Below are positions 10,460 to 19,379 of a DNA stretch of 64,000 nt, piece after piece. This stretch comes from Medicago truncatula. Taxonomy: Eukaryota; Streptophyta; Magnoliopsida; Fabales; Fabaceae. The notes beneath the pieces are model-generated. The model had not been told where the DNA came from and searched no databases. It saw nothing but the letters and a program-made list of their open reading frames with translations. The position numbers were made by a program, and so were the translations under genes. Each line of letters begins with the position of its first letter. Positions within the stretch are counted from its first letter, which is position 1. The stretch spans positions 10,674,001-10,738,000 of the forward strand of contig NC_053043.1 in assembly GCF_003473485.1 (NCBI RefSeq). The letters run 5' to 3'.

Positions 10460-13400
10460 CTATTTCTGTGAGGTTGTTCTCTGCAGGAAGCCTTTAGCCA
10501 TAAGGCTCTCTGCTGCTTCTCTGATAGCATCTTGAATGGGTGTGAAGACTAAGCCCAAATCTATTAGCCTCTTTGCTGCCTCTTTAAATGGTGTCAAACC
10601 AGGTTGAGTTTCATTCGGGAAACTGCATGTAGTTCATGTTCAGAGAAAACTATCATATTATATTAAAAAAAAATTGCACATCAGAAGTACAAAAAGAAAA
10701 ATCTAACTATGAATTGTAATTTATTTAATTAAAAAATTTAACTGGATTAATGTTTATTCTTGGTATCCAGGTTGTCCTGTTTTCCTATATGAAATAGGTT
10801 GCTAACCGATCTTAATTGCATAAAATAATTTAAGATTTAGAATAAAGCATGTCATAGCATCACTTATCTCTAAATTAATCATTTGCCATGGCCCATATGT
10901 TCCATAAAGAAGCGATGGGGGGAAATAATTTTGAACACAAGTTTACAAAAGAACAGTGCTAACAAGGTATCTGTAATAATTTCAGCCATTGGGAAACAAT
11001 ACAATGGGGACCCTTTTTCTGATCCAACTCATGCTTTTGAACTCGAATATGTTGAACAGTTTTCAATAACTAAAGAAAAAAAATACTTCAAAATATACCC
11101 CATAAGTGATGATGATAAATTTAGATTTGAATGGTGTCATTTAGACCAAAAGAAAAAGTTGAAAAGCTCAAGAGACATCTAGCATACCGCACATGCTCCA
11201 AAAAGTAATAGCAACCAGTATCTGTTCACTCAATGGGTTATAGTAACCACACTGCATAGATACTCTTACTTGGCCCCTCACTACTCCATTATGCCGTTAG
11301 CAACACGTTTGAAGCTGGCAAATATGAGTTTGGTTCCAAACCTATGTTTGAGAAACTGATGTTGTTTGGTACATTCTTCATAAAAATGATTCTCTTTTCT
11401 CTTTTAAAATTGGGGTTTGAGTATAAGCAAGAATGTCTGAGTGTGTTACCTTTGCATTAGATTTTTCCTGCTTTTCTCCGTAACTTATAAACATTTCTAA
11501 CCTTATACATCACATATCTAATAACTTATTGAAATCAGCCAAAGATTGATTTCTACTATGATCTATGATTGGAACTTGAGAAGTAAGTTTGCGAATCACT
11601 TCCTTCCTTAATTCGCTTAAAAAACAAAAGACTATATGTATCATTCAAAGTAGCAATAGATAAAATAACATGTTCTAGTCCAAGATTACAGCCACTTCAT
11701 CAAGACAAAATGTCTAGTCACATAGTTTAATTAGATAATCTCTTAGTTCAACGATTTGCCAATTGTCTATTGATTCTTTATCCTGTTAGTGCTTTCAATA
11801 TAAAATAATTACTTCTCAATCACTACACAGGCTGGTAATAGCTAAAGGACCTCCAACCATCACCCAATGCTTGAAAGTTTAAACTCATTAACACAGCATA
11901 TAAGAACTTCAGTCCATTAGAAAAAGGAAAGGAAAAACATGTATAGAGCTTTATGTAATTCTTAACTCTGTATTTGTTCTCAATTCACCCAAATATCTCT
12001 GTTAAGTTCTTGTTTAGATAAGGTTGGTTGACACTATAACAAAGATGGCTGCAATGCAATGTTCTCCCATAAACAAAACATATAATAAAGATGGTTGTCA
12101 GAAGAGTTTCAATAAATAATAGAGTTTAAATACAAGTGTATATGCTTAAAAGCCATCTGCATTCTGCACATCAACCACAATATAGAATTATAATAAAAAA
12201 TGGTCCCTATCTTCTTTGCTAATTAGGGTCTTTATATGTGCACTAGGTTATTTATGCTACAGCTGCCGGAAACGTCCGGTTTTTTTCATATTCTAGACTG
12301 CCTCCCGAATAATTGACTATAGGATAGAACTAGGATGTTCTATTTTCACCGTATTCGTTTGATTTAACTACTTTTTAAATATTTCAGGAAAATTGTGTCA
12401 TATTTAGTGTCATCAAACCTCATCTAAAAGTGATTTTAATCAAACCTAATCAAATACTACTCTTCTAAAATCAAACTAACTTTAAACCAAAGAAACAGAT
12501 GTTATTTCTATGATGAATGGTTTTAAACAAGAGAACATAACATGGCATGGGAATGAAATGAAGTGAAGCGAAGCAACAAACTAACCTGTGAATAGGGTAA
12601 TCATGGTACAATTCAGAGACAATTTTGGCAAAACTAGAAAACTGATAGATACCATTAACACAAAGATATCTACCAGCAGCAGTTGGAGTCTCGTAAACCA
12701 AAACATGAGCTCTAGCAACATCTTTAACATGAACAGCACCCAACCAATAACACTCCTGTGTATCCTTCTCCCCCATCATCAACCTCTGCAACACCGCAGA
12801 ACTTGCATTCATCTGATTCTGAAGCAACGGCCCCAAACAAGTCCCTGGATGAACTGCAACCACATCCACACCGCTGTGTTTCTCACAAAACTCCCACGCC
12901 ACCTTCTCCGCCTCCGTTTTCGACACGGGATACCACTTCCCCCTCAACTTACAGTACTCAACATCAGTCCACGACCCCTCGTCAATCGCCTTGTTTTCCG
13001 GCCAATTAGGGTTTGGTACCTGTTGGAGGGACAAATTTACTTGTACTTTTATAAATAAATAAATATGCAAGAATGGCTAAAAGTATGTTTAAAATTGATT
13101 TTTAGTGAATTGATTTTGTAAAATTGATTCTAGCTAAAAATGAATTGAAGGTAAAGTGAATTATGTTTGTATACATTTATATAAAAACAACAAATTTGAG
13201 TGTTAAAATCAATTATAGAATCAAAAGCTCTAATTTCTAGCTTCAACTAGAATCAATTCTAAAGGCAAAATCAATTCAAGTGGAAAGCAACCAAACTTGT
13301 TATACTCAATTCTACCGCTATAGAATCAATTTTGGCCTAGTAGAAGTGAGCAAACATATACTAGGGCCTGTTTGGATTGACTCATTTGAGTTTATCTACT

Positions 13401-14071
13401 GACACAAGTTTTGTGAGACCCCTTGGGAGAACTCATGAAAACAGCTTATGTCAATTTTCTCGAGCATTTTTCAGCTTATTTTCATAAGTACTCCAATCTA
13501 GCTTATAAACACAACTTGTATGCGAAAACAATTTAACTTTGTTTTATCTTTTTCTATAAAAATAGCTAATGTATGAGCGCTTATCATGATAAGCACTTCT
13601 ACTATAAACTACAAATAAGCTGTTTATCCAAGCATTTAAGTGCATGGATGATATTGAGAACAGTACCATGGCTGAAATGGAGGATGTAAGAACCACGCGC
13701 TTCACACCCGCGCGTTTTGATGCTTCTAGAACGTTAAGCGTTCCTTGTACAGCGGGTTCCAGAAGTTCCTTTTGTGGATCGGTTGGGTCTTCGAGAGTGC
13801 ATGGGGAAGCGACATGGAAGACACCGGAACAACCGTTGATGGCGTTTGAGACGGCGGTGGAGTCGAGGATGTTAACGGGGAAGATGGTGATGCGAGATTG
13901 GGCTTCGGGGTGGAGTGTGAAAAGATGAGATGGATCGGAATTGGGGAAGATTGTAGCGTGGATTTTGTAGTGTGGGTTTTGTTTAGATAATAGGGTGTGA
14001 ACTAGCCATGATCCGATGAATCCGTTTGCTCCGGTTACGCATACCACCTCTTCTCTGTTTTCGCTTGCCAT
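10460..14071 (-). CDS. Cinnamoyl-CoA reductase-like NAD(P)H-dependent reductase (At2g02400-like)
   Basis: This is an extended short-chain dehydrogenase of the CCR/DFR family. Exons on the minus strand are 14071-13667, 13019-12586 and 10622-10460. They give 405+434+163 nt, or 333 residues plus TAG, the normal length. The N-terminal dinucleotide motif is VTGANGFIGSWLV (residues about 11-23). The catalytic block is KWYPVSKTEAEK with Tyr and Lys spaced YxxxK, preceded by TSSISAM. It has KWYPVSK where true lignin CCRs carry NWYCYGK, so it is better called CCR-like; the best match I recall is At2g02400. Residues after the active site (HPGTCLGPLLQ, WLGAVHVKDVARAH, ETQPGLTPF) fit that family. Intron 2 is about 2 kb and intron 1 about 650 bp, the latter with two MITEs. 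A large MULE lies about 74 bp upstream of the ATG, so the native promoter may be displaced. The substrate is inferred only by family. Confidence 0.9.
13083..13361. mobile_element. MITE in reductase intron 1 (family A, AATTGATT-rich)
   Basis: Ends are GTATGTTTAAAATTGATTTT and, inverted, CAAACATATAC. The interior repeats AATTGATT and AATCAATT. The same family occurs at 38724-39320 and 55526-55640. This is a common legume MITE type; the superfamily is not certain. Confidence 0.6.
13369..13634. mobile_element. MITE in reductase intron 1 (family B, TGTTTGGAT ends)
   Basis: The left end TGTTTGGATTGACTCA pairs with the right end TTTATCCAAGCA. The interior has AGCTTATTTTCATAAGT and ATAAGCGCTTATC-like segments. 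A related copy is at 40460-40695. Confidence 0.65.
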
Positions 14072-14222
14072 CTCCGTATCTGCTTCTAGCCATGAACTAG
14101 CTCACAATCTTTGCATTGGAGTTGCTGCATGTGGTATCTCCAATGTGGTCCTTATTTAACAAGAGTATCGATGTTCCCACATGTTGTTTGGCTGTGCCAC
14201 ACGAGTAAAATACCAAAATACC

Positions 14223-14278
14223 CTTCGGCAGTTTGCTACCGAGGTTTTTAGGAAATCGGCGGCAGTTAACTGCCGAGG
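14223..14278. repeat. Left subterminal palindromic repeats of the MULE
   Basis: Two copies of a 22-bp palindrome with consensus CCTCGGCAGTTAACTGCCGA plus GG lie at 14223-14244 (degenerate) and 14257-14278. They mirror copies in the right TIR. They are candidate transposase-binding or fold-back sites. Confidence 0.75.
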
Positions 14279-14564
14279 AAATTTGATTATGCAGACAGCA
14301 GGTTCTGCATAATTCTAAGTATTTCCAAGCCATTTTTTCGGCCAGTTTTTACCTGTAATTAAACCAGAGCATTCCAAAGGTAATATAATTCATATGTATG
14401 ATTGAAACTCGGACATAATGAAGATAAATACAATATCTTTTACAATTGTTAATAATTAAATTAAACCGACATTTGGTTAAAATTAAACAGACGTTTGAAA
14501 TTCATCAAAACATTACAAAGTGTCCATAATTAAACTACTCATTACACATCATTAAATTAAATCC

Positions 14565-14909
14565 CTACTTACATTCAATGCAATTACATATGGAACGAAC
14601 ATACATATATAATATATTGTCTTCCACCATATTCCGAAACATAAATCCGACGTCGCCGTCGTCGCGAATAAGCAAAGGCATATAGCTTGCCGTTTTCCAT
14701 GCGTATTCATCTCTATCTTCTCCTAGGTCTATGCATGGCATTTGACCAAACAAGTGACGTGTATATTGATTTTCACCAAGATGCTCAAAATAAGTGTTAA
14801 GTTGTGCTTTCAAATTGTCAAGAGAGTCTGTCGGCGTTATCATAACCTTAACCGTCTTTTTAAACGCGGAGTACCTAACCCGCCCTTCAATTTGTGCAAC
14901 CTCAGACAT
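14565..14909 (-). CDS. Small MULE-internal ORF, unknown function
   Basis: This is an open frame of 114 codons starting MSEVAQIEGR, lying between the transposase stop and the left TIR on the same strand as the transposase. The centre carries LGEDRDEYAWKTASYMPLL and LIRDDGDVGFMF. The alternation of hydrophobic and charged residues looks like a real folded protein. It reminds me of N-terminal accessory regions seen in plant MULE proteins, but I cannot assign a family. It may be an accessory gene of the element, like the second gene of maize MuDR in position only, or an exon separated from the transposase. Confidence 0.5.
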   Translation of the reverse strand: MSEVAQIEGRVRYSAFKKTVKVMITPTDSLDNLKAQLNTYFEHLGENQYTRHLFGQMPCIDLGEDRDEYAWKTASYMPLLIRDDGDVGFMFRNMVEDNILYMYVRSICNCIECK

Positions 14910-15053
14910 GTCTCACTTGAAAAATTTTGTAACAAAAGAATCATATATTAGAACAAAATTAAATGGAATGTAATAACGAATAAATGAAATGCGGAAAACA
15001 TTAAAAAGCTATAAATTAGTATTGCATTATTTTCTCCACATAAAAATCATATT

Positions 15054-15056
<3 letters not shown>

Positions 15057-15100
<44 letters not shown>
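15057..15100. repeat. (AT)n microsatellite inside the MULE
   Basis: A perfect run of AT dinucleotides, about 22 units, between the small ORF and the transposase 3' end. Confidence 0.95.
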
Positions 15101-15102
<2 letters not shown>

Positions 15103-15230
15103 ATATAAATTACATAATGTTAGTTATATATTGGCCACCAAAAAATTGGCGTTACAATTTCGACCCAAAAAAATACATCGGTGTAATTTCTACCAAAAAA
15201 AAGAACTAACACCGACAAAAAAATCACTCA

Positions 15231-18209
15231 TTAAAGACCAAGTGATTGGAGAAGATCAAGTGACATAGAATCTTCCTCATCTTCCGCAATAACTTCAAAT
15301 TGTTGCTTTGGTTTTTCGGGAGTGTCCAACAAAATAGGCGCCGCTTTGTTTGACTCCTTTTGTGGTTTGCACGGTTTGTTTCCACTTTCAATAGCCATGA
15401 GCTTTCGGAACAAGTCATGTCGATCCAAATACTCATCTTCCCAAGTCATCGCATCTTCTTTCTTGTGATTGTGCCACTCCATAGATGATGGAGGTAGTGG
15501 ACAACCATTCTTCAAGGAAATAAGCACAAAATGATTTGGAATTGCCCCAAGGGACAAGATGGGAGTTTTTTGATTACCCGGCGGTGGTGGCCCTCTTAGT
15601 GGGAAAAACGATTCCGATTTTCCAACTTCAAGATTTGTCAACACAACCACACACATTTTGTAATAATTAGCAACAATGTGTCCCATGTCCGGAAATGTCA
15701 ACCACTTATCAACAAGATGTGCACAAGTTTTTGTATTTGCGGGAGGATGTAATCCGTTTAAAATGTAGTTATAACGATCCTCACCCGCAAATACTTCAAC
15801 ATAATCATCTCTATGATCCATCAACTCTTGGATAAGATGTGTACGGATCATGAGATGATTTTTTTCGGTCAAGCCCATGAACTCCGCTATAGCCCGGAAT
15901 CCGCAATGTCCATCGCCGATAACATCCACCACTTTTTCAATAAATGGAACCATGAAGCGTGGCATATAATCAATAGGACGCATAACCGGGATAGCTTTAG
16001 GCTTTGGATACCGAGTAGGTGGTGGAAGTGGGGAAAGTGATGTTTTACCAAGACGAGCACCTTTTTTCCTTTTATATGATGATGTAGTTGGTGATGGTGA
16101 CGGTTGGCTATCCAGATTTTGGGAATCAACAACCTCCCAAGAAGAAGGGATCCGACTAGTCGATGTAATTTTTCCTTTAGACCTCGCAATGTCGACTTTT
16201 TTCTTTGCTCCCTTGGTTGGTACTTTTCGTGGTGGTGGAGACATCAAGGTGGTTTCAGGAAATGCCAATTGCCGCAAACCCTCTTTGACCTCAAGCTTCA
16301 TTTGGAAATGGAGTTTCTTTAGACGCTCTACAATAGCCTTCAACTCAACCTCGACACAAAAAGCATCTTCATTACTTTGTTCACCCATAGATAACCGAAG
16401 CCAATGGTGGTATATCTCATCCAATAAAATTGGCTTCTCTTGAAGGAGTTTTGTAGCAATTTCACATGCACATGGTAGTCCATAAGATGTCCTTTGAACA
16501 CAACCACAAATGTCATTGTCCATGCACAATGTTTCCCTACAACGTTTTTCTTCCAAAGCAATGTTGTCCAAAGCATTTCTAGACACATGACCACCTAACC
16601 CCGAGTACAAAGTGACATCTTTGAATCTATGTTCCAACACGCAAACATTTTGACCAAAGGATGTTTGTATAGCGGTCAACTGGAGCAACAACATGTGATG
16701 TATTTTCTCCCAACAAGTACCCAAATCACCCACACTATTGTCCAAGTATTTCTTCAACAAAGCATGGGCCGATTCGACCCTGTTTGTGGTCCTGCAACCA
16801 AGATGCAACACATGGTCTGTCCATGCCCTCACAATTTTGTCCTTCACTTCATCCAAGGTGGTCATGGCATAATCTACAAAAATTGGGAAATCACTACATG
16901 AATCTTTGAACTCCACTAATGCATTTGCATATAATTGTTGATTGGGAGATTCAACCATAGCTTTCCATGCGTTCATTATCTTCTTCACCACATCCCGATT
17001 GCTCACCTCTTTCCCATCCTTTTTAAAGCCCAAAGGATATTTACAATTCAAGACACACCTTTGTTTAACATTAGCTTGCACATGAAAAAAACAATTCAAT
17101 GCATAACTTTCCGGAAAAACATGTGCAACCGCTTTCATCAAAGACATATCCCTATCGGTAACAATCACCTTAGGCATATTCATCTTTGACGAAAGAAGTT
17201 TACGCAACATTGTTAAAACCCAAACAAAGTTTTCTTCTTTCTCATGTGTCATAAATCCAAACCCAACCGAATATGTCAAATCGGTTGAAGTCACCCCAAC
17301 TACCTCAAACATTGGCATCCTATACATGTTGGTCTTGTACGTGGAGTCCATAACCAAAACCGTTGGAAAATTGTTAAACAATTTAATGGATGTTAGATGA
17401 GCCCAAAAAATATCTTCAATAGTATTACTTTCAAGTTGTGTTCTTGAGTAATAAGTATAGTTGTGCTCCTCCAACTTCGAGATTAGAAATTGCAACGGCT
17501 TCTTGTCACCCCTATTTGCCTTCCATATTTGTTGACGTTCATTGTACACTTGCTTCACATTTGTCATGCAATGTGGTCTCTGGTTCTTCAAGTGTATCAA
17601 AATATTTCTTGGAAGCATCTTGCTCTTGGTCAAGTCACGTACGATCTTCTTGTCGTCCTCCTTTAATCTACCGGCAAGAATGTGTCCTTCTAAAGCCGGC
17701 TCCATGGGATGGTTGTGAACTCCATTAAGAATGTTCAATCCCCATTCCTTTGTTTGCTTACTTTGATATCCACTAATCATGAATAAGCAACCGCATTTTC
17801 TTGAGCCCGTGTTCGCATGCTTCGGTTTTTTTTTCGAAACTATGTGACTTCCACTCCTTTCACACACTAGCCGGAACATTGGATTGATCAAGCTTGATCT
17901 TTGTGTGACAATGGTAAATCCCGCCTTATTTGCTTGTCGGCGCACCCACTCAAGCAATTCATCTCTATTTTTCGACTTAACGTCGTCTGGAAAAAAATTA
18001 GCCGTGTCGACCTCGTGGGGTTGAAGTGGGAGTACACCGGAGCCGCCAACATACTTTGAAGCTTCAACATGGACGGAAGCTTCATCTATGTTTGTTTTCG
18101 CTTCAAAATTAGGCGGTTTGACATCTCCGGAATTTTCGACAAAATTTTCTTTTGTCTCTCCCGGAACATCTTTCGCATTCTTTACCATTACTATAATTAA
18201 ACAACACAT
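15231..18209 (-). CDS. MULE transposase with FAR1-type DNA-binding domain and C-terminal OTU cysteine protease domain
   Basis: This is an uninterrupted frame of 992 codons. M8 (MVKNAKD, 18188) is an alternative start. Residues about 80-180 form a FAR1/WRKY-GCM1-like DNA-binding region ending in GVHNHP. The MULE catalytic core has D288 (VLVMDSTY), D352 (VIVTDRD) and E479 (TNRVESAHALLK). A SWIM-like finger follows with C568, C570, C580 and, where His is usual, C582 (GLPCACEI). After a basic linker (about 655-755), residues about 757-900 match an OTU peptidase: D766 and C769 in GDGHCGFRAIAEFMG, and H893 in IPNHFVLISL, giving a plausible Cys-His pair. It therefore combines a cut-and-paste transposase with a putative deubiquitinase-like domain. 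Ulp1-carrying plant MULEs (Kaonashi) are a known parallel. All DDE residues are intact, so it may be active. It is encoded within TIRs at 14145 and 18849. Confidence 0.88.
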   Translation of the reverse strand: MCCLIIVMVKNAKDVPGETKENFVENSGDVKPPNFEAKTNIDEASVHVEASKYVGGSGVLPLQPHEVDTANFFPDDVKSKNRDELLEWVRRQANKAGFTIVTQRSSLINPMFRLVCERSGSHIVSKKKPKHANTGSRKCGCLFMISGYQSKQTKEWGLNILNGVHNHPMEPALEGHILAGRLKEDDKKIVRDLTKSKMLPRNILIHLKNQRPHCMTNVKQVYNERQQIWKANRGDKKPLQFLISKLEEHNYTYYSRTQLESNTIEDIFWAHLTSIKLFNNFPTVLVMDSTYKTNMYRMPMFEVVGVTSTDLTYSVGFGFMTHEKEENFVWVLTMLRKLLSSKMNMPKVIVTDRDMSLMKAVAHVFPESYALNCFFHVQANVKQRCVLNCKYPLGFKKDGKEVSNRDVVKKIMNAWKAMVESPNQQLYANALVEFKDSCSDFPIFVDYAMTTLDEVKDKIVRAWTDHVLHLGCRTTNRVESAHALLKKYLDNSVGDLGTCWEKIHHMLLLQLTAIQTSFGQNVCVLEHRFKDVTLYSGLGGHVSRNALDNIALEEKRCRETLCMDNDICGCVQRTSYGLPCACEIATKLLQEKPILLDEIYHHWLRLSMGEQSNEDAFCVEVELKAIVERLKKLHFQMKLEVKEGLRQLAFPETTLMSPPPRKVPTKGAKKKVDIARSKGKITSTSRIPSSWEVVDSQNLDSQPSPSPTTSSYKRKKGARLGKTSLSPLPPPTRYPKPKAIPVMRPIDYMPRFMVPFIEKVVDVIGDGHCGFRAIAEFMGLTEKNHLMIRTHLIQELMDHRDDYVEVFAGEDRYNYILNGLHPPANTKTCAHLVDKWLTFPDMGHIVANYYKMCVVVLTNLEVGKSESFFPLRGPPPPGNQKTPILSLGAIPNHFVLISLKNGCPLPPSSMEWHNHKKEDAMTWEDEYLDRHDLFRKLMAIESGNKPCKPQKESNKAAPILLDTPEKPKQQFEVIAEDEEDSMSLDLLQSLGL

Positions 18210-18357
18210 AAATATGAATTAACAACTAAGTAATGCATAAACATCAATGCCATAATGAATCAAAACAAAAAAAACAAAAAAAAAACAAAAGAAAATTTTT
18301 TTTGAAAATTTGGCAGTGGCTGCCATTTTTTCGTGGTGAAAATTTTCACCAAGAGTT

Positions 18358-18431
18358 CCTCGGTACCTAGCTACCGAGGTTTTCCTCGGCACTAAACAAC
18401 CGAAGTTTTCCTCGGCAGTTAACTGCCGAGG
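18358..18431. repeat. Internal cluster of three MULE palindromes
   Basis: Three 22-bp palindromes at 18358-18379 (CCTCGGTACCTAGCTACCGA plus GG), 18384-18405 (imperfect) and 18410-18431 (perfect, CCTCGGCAGTTAACTGCCGA plus GG). They lie just 5' of the transposase coding region, possibly in its promoter or 5'UTR. Confidence 0.75.
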
Positions 18432-18690
18432 ATTCCCATGACAGGGTTCTACGTAACTGACGTAGATACCCCTAAAACACCCAAAAAATGACTCAAATAA
18501 AACGCACAATACCTGTTTTTTTACGTCAATAGTGTGTTGATACCTCCTATGCTTGATGCTTGAATGATTTTGGATCAAAAATTGATTATAGAAATAATGG
18601 ATTTTGGGATTGAAATGAGGTTGGAAATGAAGGTGATGAAAAATAGTGTGTAGGGGGAGCAGGTAGCTGTTTCATCGTATGAAACATTTC

Positions 18691-18772
18691 CCTCGGCAGT
18701 TAACTACCGAGGAATTCCTCGGTAGTTAACTGCCGCCGGTTTCCTAAAAACCTCGGCAGTTAACTGCCGAGA
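18691..18772. repeat. Right subterminal palindromic repeats of the MULE
   Basis: Three copies of the CGGCAGTTAACTGCCG-type palindrome at 18691-18712, 18717-18738 and 18751-18772, inside the right TIR and mirrored at the left end. Confidence 0.78.
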
Positions 18773-18857
18773 GGGTATTTGCGTAAATTACTGGTGTGGC
18801 ACAGCCATACTATATGTGGGAACAGCAAAACTCATTTAACAAAGACCACTCTCCGTT

Positions 18858-19379
18858 AAGACCCTCCATTGAAGAAATAAAAAATTAGTACCCATTAAAA
18901 AACGGGCAATTATACAAGGACCCCTTCTCTCCTAGGTAATTAACCGGTCCCAAATTTAAAAAGGTAATAAAATGTGTACTACTTGATCCCACTTGCATAA
19001 AGGAGTAATAAAATGTGTACTACTTGCTCCCACTTATAAAAAGGAGTAATAGGTAAATTATTTTTGTTTAATAATGTAAAGATAGTGGGATATATTTAAG
19101 TACTTTTAATTGGAGTTCTTATTAGTATATTCTCATTGGAGTTATTGAGTCCTAAGTAAGTACTTTTATTAAAAAGTTATAAATAAGTGATGTGTCACGT
19201 GGATTTCATTTAAGAAGTCCTTGTTAAGGAACCACTGTTGTGGATGCTCTTAGTATTCAATAAATTTTAAAAAATAATTTTTTGTTTGTAAATGTAACTT
19301 ATCCCACTTATTTTTGTTTGATAATAGTTTTTTTCCAAAAGTAGTTTTTTGTTTACTAAGGCTACGAGATCTTAGACTA
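18858..19379. repeat. Intergenic with a short 41-bp tandem repeat
   Basis: At 18961-19055, the motif TAATAAAATGTGTACTACTTG followed by TCCCACTT is repeated with a period near 41 bp. The rest is AT-rich and without a gene. If the MULE split the reductase promoter, distal promoter DNA would now lie here. Confidence 0.55.

Larger units (their letters stand above)
14145..18849 (-). mobile_element. Mutator-like element with long TIRs, OTU-transposase and palindromic subterminal repeats
   Basis: Left end GTGGTCCTTATTTAA followed by TGTTCCCACATG and TGGCTGTGCCACAC matches the inverted right end GTGGTCTTTGTTAAA followed by TGTTCCCACATA and TGGCTGTGCCACAC. The TIRs extend at least 130 bp through CGAGGTTTTTAGGAAA on both sides. 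Candidate 8-bp flanks are TCTCCAAT (14137-14144) and TCTCCGTT (18850-18857), only 6 of 8 identical, so the insertion is either not recent or I misplace the border. The element holds a transposase (15231-18209), a small ORF (14565-14909) and an (AT)22 tract. Long TIRs plus a MULE transposase define the Mutator superfamily. TIR divergence argues against very recent transposition. Confidence 0.88.

Noticed and set aside
10883-11182. 99-codon open frame on the plus strand in reductase intron 2
   Set aside because: No recognisable motif, AT-rich Lys/Asn/Ile composition, and position within an intron on the opposite strand. Chance is the simpler explanation.
12588-13058. Long plus-strand frames opposite reductase exon 2
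   Set aside because: They are antisense to a well-supported exon and owe their openness to its codon bias; the Pro/Ser/His-rich translation has no family features.
16104-17728. Plus-strand frames within the MULE transposase region
   Set aside because: All are antisense shadows of the 992-codon transposase frame.
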